The notes beneath the pieces are model-generated. The model worked only from the letters and a program-made list of their open reading frames with translations. It did not search any database and was not told the origin of the DNA. Shown in pieces: positions 25,112 through 33,277 of a stretch of DNA of 38,148 nucleotides; position 1 is the stretch's first letter; the number at the start of each line of letters is the position of its first letter. The translations under genes were made by a program, and so were the position numbers. Source of the DNA: Gemmatimonadota bacterium (GTDB taxonomy: Bacteria; Gemmatimonadota; Gemmatimonadetes; Gemmatimonadales; Gemmatimonadaceae); NCBI GenBank assembly GCA_021324635.1, contig JAJPIS010000013.1, positions 1 to 38,148 of the forward strand, written 5' to 3'.

Positions 25112-25898
25112 CTTCCCCTCCCGTCCGTGGGGGCTCGCCCGCTGCGCCGGCCCCTCGCGCGTCGGCCCCCGCGAGCACCACGCGAGCGGTCGCCAGGGCC
25201 GCGATCGAGGCCGTCTCGAACCGGAGTATAGTCTCGCCGAGCGTCGCCGGTATGAACCCCGCGTGCACGAGCATCGCCCGCTCGTCGGCATCGACGCCGC
25301 CCTCCGGCCCGGTGGCGATCGTGATCGCCGCGGCGCCGCAGCCGCGCAGGACCGTCAACAGGGGTTGGCCGGAGCGGTCGAGCAGGATCCGCGTACCCTC
25401 AGGCGCGTGCGCGGCGGCATCGGCCGCGGCCGTGGCGGGCTCCATCGCGGGAAGCCACGCGCCGCCGGACTGCGCGAGGGCCGCGATGAGGCGGGCGCGC
25501 ACCTTTGCGTCGAACGCGGCTCCCGAGCCGCGCGGCGACACGCTGCTCGAGCGCCGCCAGACGACCGGGCGCCAGCTCGCGGCGGCCAGCTCCGCACACT
25601 TTTCCGCCAGCCAGAGCATCCGGTCGCGGTCCGCGACGGGCACGAGCATGTGCACGGCCGGCGGCCGAGGCACCGCCACGCGCCGCTCCACGTCGACGGC
25701 CGCGTCGCGGCGTCCGAGCCGGACGAGAATCCCCGTCCCGACCGATCCAGCGCCGTCGAGCAGCACCACCCGTTCGCCCACCGCGAGGCGCCGCACTCGC
25801 ATGTGATGGGCGGCGTCGGCGTCGAGAGTCACGACCTCTCCGGCCCGGAACGGCTGCCCGAGGTAGAAGCGCGGCAGGCCCGCCGCGTCCCGCCGCAC
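25098..25898 (-). CDS. rsmE: 16S rRNA (uracil1498-N3)-methyltransferase RsmE
   Basis: RsmE methylates U1498 of 16S rRNA and belongs to the knotted SPOUT class. The 266-residue product has an N-terminal PUA-like part (RFYLGQPFRAGEVV, AAHHMRVRRLAVGE) and the C-terminal knot with the motifs ITIATGPEGGVDADE and ATLGETILRFETASIAAL. GTG 25898 starts 5 bases after the prmA stop. A GTG at 25931 would add 11 residues within prmA; neither has a clear Shine-Dalgarno. The family core is unaffected by the choice. Confidence 0.93.
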   Translation of the reverse strand: MRRDAAGLPRFYLGQPFRAGEVVTLDADAAHHMRVRRLAVGERVVLLDGAGSVGTGILVRLGRRDAAVDVERRVAVPRPPAVHMLVPVADRDRMLWLAEKCAELAAASWRPVVWRRSSSVSPRGSGAAFDAKVRARLIAALAQSGGAWLPAMEPATAAADAAAHAPEGTRILLDRSGQPLLTVLRGCGAAAITIATGPEGGVDADERAMLVHAGFIPATLGETILRFETASIAALATARVVLAGADARGAGAAGEPPRTGGEGGNR

Positions 25899-25903
25899 GT
25901 CCG

Positions 25904-26809
25904 TCAGTGGCGGGCGATCGTCACGCTCCACCAGGCGTCCTCGAGGTCCTCGTCCGCCACCCGCCAGCCGCCCCCGGTGAGGCGCGCCACCATCCCCGCT
26001 CGCTCCTCGACGAGGATGCCACTGAGGATCGCGCGCCCGTCGGAGGTGAGCGCCGCCCCGATGGCGGGCAGGAGGTCGACGATCGTGGATGAGATGATGT
26101 TGGCCAGCACCACTCGAACTGGCGCCAGCAGCGGCAGCAGCAGCGCGGCATCACCGTCGATGACGTGAACGCGATCGGCGACGCCGTTCCGCGCGATGTT
26201 CGCCTCGGCGTTGCCGATGGCGTCGGCGTCGAGCTCGATCGCCGCCACGCGCGCGGCGCCGAGCTTGGCCGCCGCGATCGCCAGCACGCCGCTCCCCGCG
26301 CCCAGGTCCGCAACGCTGTCGCCGCCGCGCACGACCCGGCTCGCCAGCCGGATCGCGCCGCGGGTCGTCGGGTGCTCGCCCGTCCCGAACGCCATGCCCG
26401 GATCGATGACCACCGTCCGCGCCGGGTCGCTGGCGGCGGCCAGCCAGGGCGGGGCGACGGTGAGCGGTCCGACGACATGCGCCCGCACGGCGTCGCGCCA
26501 CCGCTCGCTCCAGTCGATCGGGGCGGCCCGGGCGATCGCGGTGTCGGCGTCGGGGTCCGCCTCGCGCAGCGCCGCTCGAAGTGCCGACTCATCGGTCTCG
26601 ATCGGGACAAAGCCGCGGAGGGTCGACCCCTCCTCCTCGATCACGCCGCCCGAGCCGTGGGCGACGAGGGCGGCGGCGATGCGGGCCCGCTCCGGCGACT
26701 CGCCGGCCCGTCGGGGTGTGACGCGCACGTCGAGCCACACCGGTGCGTGGCGCGCCGAGTCGGCGTCGGCGCGCGGGGCCGGCACGGGGCGCCCGCCCCT
26801 CGCGCTCAC
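25904..26809 (-). CDS. prmA: Ribosomal protein L11 methyltransferase
   Basis: PrmA trimethylates several amines on ribosomal protein L11. The 301-residue protein has an N-terminal L11-recognition part, the linker [12 protein letters not shown], the diagnostic [15 protein letters not shown] at 135-149, the SAM motif [19 protein letters not shown] and LANIIS. The GTG start shares GTGA with the dnaJ stop. The dnaJ-prmA-rsmE order is a common bacterial arrangement that supports both neighbours. Confidence 0.95.
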   Translation of the reverse strand: MSARGGRPVPAPRADADSARHAPVWLDVRVTPRRAGESPERARIAAALVAHGSGGVIEEEGSTLRGFVPIETDESALRAALREADPDADTAIARAAPIDWSERWRDAVRAHVVGPLTVAPPWLAAASDPARTVVIDPGMAFGTGEHPTTRGAIRLASRVVRGGDSVADLGAGSGVLAIAAAKLGAARVAAIELDADAIGNAEANIARNGVADRVHVIDGDAALLLPLLAPVRVVLANIISSTIVDLLPAIGAALTSDGRAILSGILVEERAGMVARLTGGGWRVADEDLEDAWWSVTIARH

Positions 26810-27921
26810 GCGCCGAGCGCTTCCTTCATCTTCCGCCAGAATCCCTTGGCGCGGGTCTGTGGCGGCTTGGACTCGACGTTGGCGAGCTGCTGGAGCAGTG
26901 CCTCTTCGGTCGGCGTCATCTCATCGGGCGTCCACAGCTGCACACGGACGTGCAGGTCGCCGACCCCCGAGGCGTTGACGCGTGGGAGGCCGCGCCCGCG
27001 CAGGTCGAAGACGTGGCCACTCTGCGTGCCCGGGGGCACCCGGAGGGTGACGGCGCCGGTGACCGTCGAGACCTGGAGGTCGGCGCCGAAGACCAGCTGC
27101 GTATACGAGACAAGCGCTTCGGTGTAGAGGTCCTCGCCGTCACGCTCGAACCGCGGATCGTCGGCGACCTGAAAGACGACCGCGATATCCCCGCGCCCCC
27201 CGCCGCGCGCGCCGACGTTTCCCTGGCCACGGAGGGTCATGTACTGCCCGGTCGCGACGCCGGGCGGGATCTTGACGACGATCGTCCGCTCGGCCCGGAC
27301 GCGGCCATCGCCCCGACACTTGCGGCACGGGGTCGACACGACCGAGCCTTCCCCGCCACAGGTCGGACACGGGGCAACGCTCACGAACTGGCCAAAGAAG
27401 GACCGTTGGGCCCGGCGGACCTCGCCGGTGCCACTGCACGTCGGGCAGCGCTGCGGGCGGGTACCGGGTTCGGCACCCGACCCGCCGCAGGCGTCGCACC
27501 CTTCGAGCAGCTTGACCGTGAACGATTTCTCCGCGCCCTCGGCGACTTCGGCGAGCGTCAGCTCCGCAACGAGCTTGATGTCGGCGCCCGACCGGGTCGT
27601 CTGCCCGCGCCCGCCGAACAGATCGCCCAGGCCGGCGAAGCCGCCGAAATCGCGCATGAAGATGTTCAGGGCATCGGCGAGGTCGACATGCTGCGCGCCC
27701 CCGCGCAGCCCCGCCTCGCCGTACCGGTCGTAGAGGGCCCGCTTGTCACCGTCCCGGAGGACGTCGTAGGCCTCCGTGATCGCCTTGAACTGCTCCTCCG
27801 CATCCTTCGACCCGTTGTTGCGGTCGGGATGGTACTGCATGGCGAGCTTGCGGTACGCCTTCTTGATGTCGTCGTCGGACGCGTCACGGGACACGCCCAG
27901 GACGCCGTAGTAGTCTGCCAT
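26806..27921 (-). CDS. dnaJ: Chaperone protein DnaJ
   Basis: DnaJ delivers clients to DnaK and stimulates its ATPase. The 371-residue type I protein has the J domain with HPD at 31-33, a short Gly/Phe region ([13 protein letters not shown]), four CxxCxGxG zinc repeats (Cys141/144, 158/161, 184/187, 198/201) and the C-terminal substrate-binding domains with GDLHVRVQL. The ATG has AGCAGG close upstream. It follows hrcA by 120 bases, in which I see no CIRCE element; dnaK and grpE are not in the window. Confidence 0.97.
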   Translation of the reverse strand: MADYYGVLGVSRDASDDDIKKAYRKLAMQYHPDRNNGSKDAEEQFKAITEAYDVLRDGDKRALYDRYGEAGLRGGAQHVDLADALNIFMRDFGGFAGLGDLFGGRGQTTRSGADIKLVAELTLAEVAEGAEKSFTVKLLEGCDACGGSGAEPGTRPQRCPTCSGTGEVRRAQRSFFGQFVSVAPCPTCGGEGSVVSTPCRKCRGDGRVRAERTIVVKIPPGVATGQYMTLRGQGNVGARGGGRGDIAVVFQVADDPRFERDGEDLYTEALVSYTQLVFGADLQVSTVTGAVTLRVPPGTQSGHVFDLRGRGLPRVNASGVGDLHVRVQLWTPDEMTPTEEALLQQLANVESKPPQTRAKGFWRKMKEALGA

Positions 27922-28041
27922 GGCCTGCTGGTGGTCAGTCCGTCACAGTGTGTGGCGTGCGTGCAATGTACATCTGCCGGGGCCTCGCGGGCCGGCCGAC
28001 GGTCGCGCGCGCGGGGGCGCGGCCCGTCCCGGTCGAGCCTG

Positions 28042-29088
28042 TCAGCCGAGCAACTCGGTGACGAGGCGCGACGTGTGGTTCACGAGCGAGATCACCTTGT
28101 CGTACGGCATCCGCGTCGGGCCGATGACGCCGATCACGCCGGTGAGCGGACCCGCGTGGTACTCTGCCGTGACGATCGTCAGGTGCCCGAGCCGCGGGTC
28201 GGCGTGCTCGTTGCCGATCGTGATCGAGATCCCGGGTTTGGCGCTGCGCTGCCGCAGGAGCTCGGCGAGGCGCTCGCGCGTCTCCGTCAGCTCGAGCAAC
28301 CGCCGCAGGCTGTCGCCCGACGCGAACTCGGGCTGCTCGGCGAGCACCGACGCCTGTCCGAGCACGACGTTCGCCTCGTCGCGGGCGATGGGCACGTCGA
28401 AAACGCTGTCGCCTTCCTGCACGAAGATGTTGAGCAGCTCGCGGGCGGCGCTTCCCTGCGCGGCGCCGTCGCGGAGCCGATCGGCGAGCGATGCCCGGAT
28501 GTCGCGCAAGCTCGAGCCGGCGAGGCGCTCGTTGAGCACCACCGTCACCTCGGCGATCGCCTCATCGGCGAGCGTGCCCGGCGCCTCGACGAAGATCGTC
28601 CGAATTGCACCGCCATCGAGCGTCATCACGAGCAGCAGCCGCTCGCTGTTCACGCGCACCAGCTCCAGCCGGCGGAGGACGGTCTGCTCGAGGCGCGGAC
28701 CGAGCGCGACGCCCAGCTCCTGCGTGAGGATACCGAGGCTCTGGGCCGCGCACCGCAGCACGGTCTCGATCGCCGACCCGCCGGCGAGGATCCGCTCGAC
28801 GAGCTGATCCCGCTCCTGCGCCGCGAGCGGTGCGAGTTGGACGAGCGAGTCCACGTACATCCGGTACGCACGATCCGTCGGCACGCGCCCCGCGGACGTG
28901 TGCGGGTGGTACAGGTAGCCCTTTTCCTCGAGATCGCTCAGCGTGTTGCGGATCGTCGCGGGCGAGACGCCGAGCCCGAACCGGCGCGCCAGCGTCCGCG
29001 AGCCCGCCGGCTCGGCGGTCTCGACGTAGCTCTGGATCACGGCCTCGAGAATACGGCGCTCGCGTTCGTTGAGATCCCGTAGGGACAT
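28042..29088 (-). CDS. hrcA: Heat-inducible transcription repressor HrcA
   Basis: HrcA represses groE and dnaK operons at the CIRCE operator. The 348-residue protein has the N-terminal winged helix (LNERERRILEAVIQSYVETAEP, SPATIRNTLSDLEEKGYL, HTSAGRVPTDRAYRMYVD), and the C-terminal conserved GVIGPTRMPYDKVISLV. The frame continues 10 codons upstream but MSLRDLNERE is the family N-terminus. No Shine-Dalgarno precedes the ATG; a TACATT box 7 bases before it suggests a leaderless transcript. I found no CIRCE-like inverted repeat nearby, so autoregulation is not supported here. Confidence 0.95.
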   Translation of the reverse strand: MSLRDLNERERRILEAVIQSYVETAEPAGSRTLARRFGLGVSPATIRNTLSDLEEKGYLYHPHTSAGRVPTDRAYRMYVDSLVQLAPLAAQERDQLVERILAGGSAIETVLRCAAQSLGILTQELGVALGPRLEQTVLRRLELVRVNSERLLLVMTLDGGAIRTIFVEAPGTLADEAIAEVTVVLNERLAGSSLRDIRASLADRLRDGAAQGSAARELLNIFVQEGDSVFDVPIARDEANVVLGQASVLAEQPEFASGDSLRRLLELTETRERLAELLRQRSAKPGISITIGNEHADPRLGHLTIVTAEYHAGPLTGVIGVIGPTRMPYDKVISLVNHTSRLVTELLG

Positions 29089-29095
29089 AAGTCTA

Positions 29096-29101
29096 AATGT
29101 A
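29096..29101 (-). promoter_or_regulatory. Candidate -10 box of hrcA
   Basis: On the minus strand TACATT is followed by 7 bases and the hrcA ATG. It lies between the hemW stop and hrcA in a short AT-rich patch. No -35 is convincing. It may serve as an internal promoter giving a leaderless hrcA mRNA. Confidence 0.35.
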
Positions 29102-30316
29102 CTATCGACTTCGCACATTCGCTAATGCCACCGCGAGGGCGTCCAGCCGGAGCCATCCGCTCGCCGTCAACCCCAGCCGGTCCCCGTCCAGCCGAGCCCA
29201 GCCCGCGTCGACCCAGGGGGCGACCATGGCTCGCTCCTCCTCCCGAAGGACCGTCCCCGACAGGGTTCGCAACTCCAGGTACACCCGCTCGGCCACCCGG
29301 TTGTCCGGGGTCAGGCGCTCGGCGCCGGCCACCGGGTCCTGCCCGGCCAGTACCCGTCGCCGCCACTCCACATAGCTTGCCGCGTTCCAGCGGCGCTCGA
29401 CGCCATCGAAGGCGTGCGCCCCGGGGCCGAGGGCCGCGTACGGCGCCCCGGACCAGTAGGCCGAATTGTGGCGCGCCCGCATCGTCCCCGGCCGGGCGAA
29501 ATTGGACACCTCGTAGTGCTCGTAGCCGGCCCCGGCGAGCGCCGCGTGGGCGGCGAGATACTCCACCTCATACACCTCCTCGGGCGCCTCCGTGACGGCG
29601 CCGCGGGCGACCCACCGGCCGAGCGCCGTCGTCGGCTCGACCGTGAGACCGTAGAGCGAGATGTGGTCCACGCCGAGCCCGAGCGCGGCCTCGAGATCGC
29701 GCGCCCAGGACCGCCCGAGGCTGGCGGGCAGGGCAAAGATGAGGTCGACCGAGAGCCGGGTGAACCCGGCGTCCCGGGCGGCCTCGACCGCCGCGCGGAT
29801 GCGGGCCGGGGAATGGGTCCGATGCATCCAGGCGAGCGCCGCCGCGTCGAACGACTGGGCGCCGATCGACAGGCGGGTGATCCCGGCCCCCCGCCACGCC
29901 GCCGCCGACTCCTGCGTCACGTCGTCCGGGTTGGCCTCGAGCGTGACCTCGCCCCCCGGATCGAGTGTGGCGCCCGCCCGCAGCGTCTCCATGAGTCGCT
30001 CCACCCCTGCGCCCCCGAGTGCCGAGGGCGTCCCGCCGCCCAGGTAGAGCGTCTCCACGCGCCAGGGCGCCGCTCCCGCGGGGTAACGCAGCGCCATCTC
30101 CCGTCGGATCGCCTCGACGTAGTCGGCGACGGGCGTCACCCGGCGCACGGCGATCGCGAAATCGCAGTAGGAGCAGCGCCGGGCGCAGAACGGCACATGG
30201 ACGTACAGGTGGCGCGGCGCGGCGGCGCGGTCCGGAGCCCCTGGCCCGACCGACTCGGCCGGAGCGGCCGGCGGCGTCGCGCCCGGCCCGGCAGCCGTGG
30301 TCGCGGGCCCGGTCAC
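29102..30316 (-). CDS. hemW: Radical SAM heme chaperone HemW
   Basis: The 404-residue protein has the radical SAM cluster motif HVPFCARRCSYCDF with Cys44, Cys48 and Cys51 spaced C-x3-C-x2-C, YLGGGTPSAL, EANPDD, RLSIGAQSFD and the C-terminal HemW domain. Such proteins bind heme and were long named as oxygen-independent coproporphyrinogen III oxidase; the CxxxCxxC-F pattern without an extra Cys favours HemW. Residues 1-35 are an Ala/Pro-rich leader. The GTG start shares GTGA with the dprA stop. hemW next to hrcA-dnaJ is a frequent arrangement. Confidence 0.93.
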   Translation of the reverse strand: MTGPATTAAGPGATPPAAPAESVGPGAPDRAAAPRHLYVHVPFCARRCSYCDFAIAVRRVTPVADYVEAIRREMALRYPAGAAPWRVETLYLGGGTPSALGGAGVERLMETLRAGATLDPGGEVTLEANPDDVTQESAAAWRGAGITRLSIGAQSFDAAALAWMHRTHSPARIRAAVEAARDAGFTRLSVDLIFALPASLGRSWARDLEAALGLGVDHISLYGLTVEPTTALGRWVARGAVTEAPEEVYEVEYLAAHAALAGAGYEHYEVSNFARPGTMRARHNSAYWSGAPYAALGPGAHAFDGVERRWNAASYVEWRRRVLAGQDPVAGAERLTPDNRVAERVYLELRTLSGTVLREEERAMVAPWVDAGWARLDGDRLGLTASGWLRLDALAVALANVRSR

Positions 30317-31167
30317 AGCCGCCGCACCTCGCCGGCCATCGTGCACTCGACGAGGCCGCGCAGCTCGAGCGTGGTCACGGCCGCAAGGCACCGTATGGTG
30401 GGTACGCGGGACCGGGCCGCGATGGCATCGACATCGGCTGCGCCATCGGCCAGCGCATCCCACACTCCGGCCTCGTCGGCCGTGAGCTCGGCGGGTGGCG
30501 GCGTGAGCTCGACCCGGGGACTCAGCAGCGCGACCGCGTCGGCGGGCTCCAACACCACGAGGACGCCCGGCTCCTGTAGGAGCCGATTGGACCCCAGGCA
30601 CGCCGCGGTCTCGACCGGGCCCGGGACGGCGGCGACGACGCGGTCGAGCCGCTGCGCCTCCCGCACCGTGTGCCTGGTCCCGCTCTCCGGCCCCGCCTCG
30701 ACGACGACGGTGGCATGCGCGAGGGCGGCGATGAGCCGGTTACGGCGAGGGAACATCCACTTGTCGGGATGCACACCCGGCGCCGACTCCGAGAGCAGGA
30801 GTCCGCGGCCGGCGACCCGATCGCGCAGGGTCCGGTTCCGGGGTGGGGCCCCGACGTCGAGCCCACCCGCGAGGACGGCGCAGGTGCGGCCATCCGGCAC
30901 ATCGAGCGCCCCTTCGTGGGCCGCCGCGTCGACCCCGCGAGCGAGCCCGCTCACGACGCACCCTCCGGCCCCGGCCACGGCCCGCCCGAGCCGCCGGGCG
31001 AAGGCCACGCTTCTCGGTCCCGCGTCGCGGGCCCCGACGATCGCGACCGCCTGCCGCTCGAGCACCGCCGGATCGCCCATCACGTACACGCGTGCCGGAG
31101 GCCGCTCGAGCGCGAGGAGCGCTGGCGGATAGGGCGGGACTCCCTGCTCCCAGACCGCCGCCGTCAA
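30313..31167 (-). CDS. dprA: DNA-processing protein DprA, short form
   Basis: DprA loads RecA on incoming single-stranded DNA during transformation. The 284-residue protein has the Rossmann core (VAIVGARDAGPRSVAFARRL, VVSGLARGVDAAAHEGAL, SESAPGVHPDKWMFPRRNRL, GTRHTVREAQ) and a C-terminal winged helix (VWDALADGAADVDAI). The N-terminal SAM-like domain of longer homologues is absent: the protein begins just before PPYPPALLALERPPARVYVMG. A TTG overlapping the obgE stop as TTGA sets this start. The frame is open far upstream inside obgE, but that stretch is Arg/Ala-rich noise. Confidence 0.9.
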   Translation of the reverse strand: MTAAVWEQGVPPYPPALLALERPPARVYVMGDPAVLERQAVAIVGARDAGPRSVAFARRLGRAVAGAGGCVVSGLARGVDAAAHEGALDVPDGRTCAVLAGGLDVGAPPRNRTLRDRVAGRGLLLSESAPGVHPDKWMFPRRNRLIAALAHATVVVEAGPESGTRHTVREAQRLDRVVAAVPGPVETAACLGSNRLLQEPGVLVVLEPADAVALLSPRVELTPPPAELTADEAGVWDALADGAADVDAIAARSRVPTIRCLAAVTTLELRGLVECTMAGEVRRL

Positions 31168-32183
31168 GGGAGCGGGGCGTGCTCGGGCCGGTCGTGGGCG
31201 GCCTTGCGCACCGCCAGCAGCTCGTCCCACCAGGCGGCGAGCAGCCCGTCGAGCCCCTGGCGCGCCGGCGCACTGATCGCGAAGACGCCGAACGCATCCG
31301 GCGCCTCGATCGGCGGCGGTGTCTCCTCGCCGAGCAGATCCATCTTGGTGAACACCACACAGTGCGGTTTGGCGAGCAGGGCCGCCGAGTACGCCCCGAT
31401 CTCCCGGCGGAGTTGGTCGTACTCCCCTTGCCAGTCCAGCGCATCGACCGGAACGAGGAGCGCGAGCACGCGCGTCCGCTCGACGTGTCGCAGGAACTGG
31501 AATCCGAGCCCTCGTCCCTCGTGGGCGCCCTCGATGATCCCCGGGATGTCGGCGACGACGAACGACCGGTGGTCGCTGAGGGCGACGACGCCGAGGTTGG
31601 GCGCGACGGTCGTGAAGGGATAGTCGGCGATCTTGGGCCGCGCCGCCGAGATCACCGAGAGCAGCGTCGATTTCCCAGCGTTGGGCGGACCCACGAGCCC
31701 GACATCGGCGATGAGCTTGAGCTCGAGCGTCAGCCTGCGCCGCTCCCCCTCCTCCCCCGGCTGCCACTCGCGCGGGGACTGGTGGGTCGCGGTCGCGAAG
31801 AACGCGTTGCCCTTGCCGCCGCGGCCGCCGCGCGCCACCAGCAATCGATCCCCGTCCCGGAGCACCTCGCCGAGCCGAACGCCGGAGTCGGCGTCGACCG
31901 CGACCGTGCCCGCCGGGACCGGAAGGACGATGTCCCGCCCCGAGCGGCCCGTCTTGTTGGAGCCCATGCCGTGCTCGCCGCGCTCGGCCGACCAGGAATC
32001 GCGGTACGTGTAATCGAGCAGCGTACGGAGGTTACTGTCCGCACGGACGTACACGTCCCCTCCCCGGCCCCCGTCGCCGCCGTCGGGGCCTCCCATCGGC
32101 ACCCGAAACTCCCGGCGGAACGACGTGGCACCAGAGCCGCCGGTCCCGGCCTCCACATGGACGACGACACGGTCGATGAACAC
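31164..32183 (-). CDS. obgE: GTPase Obg
   Basis: Obg is an essential ribosome-associated GTPase acting in 50S assembly. The 339-residue protein has the Gly-rich OBG fold (GGPDGGDGGRGGDVYV), G1 GPPNAGKST at 165-173, KIADYPFTTVAPNLG, G3 DIPGIIEGAHEG and G4 TKMD. The acidic C-terminal tail of some homologues is missing. A strong AGGAG lies 7 bases before the GTG start. rplU and rpmA, often upstream, are absent; an asparaginase gene lies there instead, 94 bases away. Confidence 0.96.
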   Translation of the reverse strand: MFIDRVVVHVEAGTGGSGATSFRREFRVPMGGPDGGDGGRGGDVYVRADSNLRTLLDYTYRDSWSAERGEHGMGSNKTGRSGRDIVLPVPAGTVAVDADSGVRLGEVLRDGDRLLVARGGRGGKGNAFFATATHQSPREWQPGEEGERRRLTLELKLIADVGLVGPPNAGKSTLLSVISAARPKIADYPFTTVAPNLGVVALSDHRSFVVADIPGIIEGAHEGRGLGFQFLRHVERTRVLALLVPVDALDWQGEYDQLRREIGAYSAALLAKPHCVVFTKMDLLGEETPPPIEAPDAFGVFAISAPARQGLDGLLAAWWDELLAVRKAAHDRPEHAPLP

Positions 32184-32235
32184 CCGTCAGCTCCTGTAGC
32201 CCGCTCGAACGAAGTTTAGCCGCACCCGCCGGGGC

Positions 32236-32250
32236 GGCCGCATCGCGGCC
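32236..32250 (-). other. Hairpin in the gap before obgE
   Basis: ggccgc-atc-gcggcc is a perfect 6-bp stem with a 3-base loop inside the 94-base gap between asparaginase and obgE; flanking bases can extend an imperfect outer stem. No T-tract follows on the minus strand. It could weaken read-through into obgE. Confidence 0.35.
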
Positions 32251-32277
32251 ACGCGGCCGGTGCGAGGCCACGCCGCC

Positions 32278-33267
32278 TCAGCAGGCGGGCGCGATCTCGC
32301 CGACGATCTCGTTGCGGGTGTTCCGGATCGGCTTCCGGAGGTATTCGGCGAGTCGTGGGGAGAGGCTGCTCCCCAGGATGCCGAGTGCTTGCAGGAGGCG
32401 CACGATCGCGGGATGCTGGGCCCGCTGCGCCCCGTCCTCGACCTTGACGGCGATCCCGAGCCCGAGCTCGGGCACGGCGACCGAGTGGACCCCTTCGGCC
32501 CCGACTTTTGCGACGACCCGGCCGCCCGTGTCCTCGAGGATCGCCGAGTCGAAGCGGTCGGTCCCGCCCACCAGGAACGGACGCGCGCGCATGGCGTGCA
32601 CGACGCGGGACGCGACTTCCTCCCCCCGCGACGCCGCCTGAGCGAGTCGCGCGTACGCCCGGGCCATCCCGTCGAGCGAAAGGGCGACGACGGGGACGCC
32701 GCATCCGTCGATCCCGACGACGAGCGCGCCCGCCGGGACGGTCGTCCAGTCGGCGAGCGCCGCCAGCACGCTCTCCTGCACCGGATGTGCGGCCCGCTCG
32801 TAGCCGGCCGTCGGCCACCCGGCGGCGTGGGCCCGGGCGAGCATCGCCGCGTGCTTCCCCGAGCAATTGTTGTGGAGCCGGGAGACCCGCGTCCCGCTCT
32901 CGCGGGCGAGCCGGATCCCGCGCTGCGACAGCGGTTCGTGCACCCCGCAGGCGAGATCGCCCTCCTCGAGGCCGATGTCCCGGAGCATCGCCTCGGCCAG
33001 CGCGACGTGTTCCGGCTCCCCTCCGTGGGAGGCGCAGGCGAGCGCCAGCTCATCGTCTCCCCAGCCGAGGTCGTCGAGTCCGCCGTCCGACACGAACGGC
33101 ATGACCTGGAACGGCTTTGCCCCGGATCGCCAGAAGGAGACGATGGACGGGTCGCCCGCCCGGCCGACGAGCCGGTCCCCTGGCCCGACGACCGCCGCGT
33201 GCACGTGGTGGCGCGACTCGACGACGCCCGCCCGCGTGACCACGACGTCGAGCTGATAGGTGTCCAT
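32278..33267 (-). CDS. L-asparaginase, Rhizobium etli ReAV type (class 3)
   Basis: The 329-residue protein belongs to the asparaginase II family (PF06089), unrelated to the E. coli enzymes. Diagnostic segments are WRSGAKPFQ, LACASHGGEP, LHNNCSGKHAAML and GIDGCGVPV. With this ATG, Ser48, Lys51, Ser80, Cys135, Lys138 and Cys189 fall at the numbers I recall for the catalytic Ser/Lys and zinc ligands of R. etli ReAV, which supports both function and start. No signal peptide is seen, so it is cytoplasmic. It starts 10 bases after mlaD and is probably in the same transcript, though no functional tie is known. Confidence 0.92.
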   Translation of the reverse strand: MDTYQLDVVVTRAGVVESRHHVHAAVVGPGDRLVGRAGDPSIVSFWRSGAKPFQVMPFVSDGGLDDLGWGDDELALACASHGGEPEHVALAEAMLRDIGLEEGDLACGVHEPLSQRGIRLARESGTRVSRLHNNCSGKHAAMLARAHAAGWPTAGYERAAHPVQESVLAALADWTTVPAGALVVGIDGCGVPVVALSLDGMARAYARLAQAASRGEEVASRVVHAMRARPFLVGGTDRFDSAILEDTGGRVVAKVGAEGVHSVAVPELGLGIAVKVEDGAQRAQHPAIVRLLQALGILGSSLSPRLAEYLRKPIRNTRNEIVGEIAPAC

Positions 33268-33277
33268 CGCCCGCAAT

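Noticed and set aside
31168-31767. N-terminal extension of dprA inside obgE
   Set aside because: The extension is Arg/Ala-rich noise in a second frame of obgE, while the conserved DprA sequence begins at the TTG overlapping the obgE stop.
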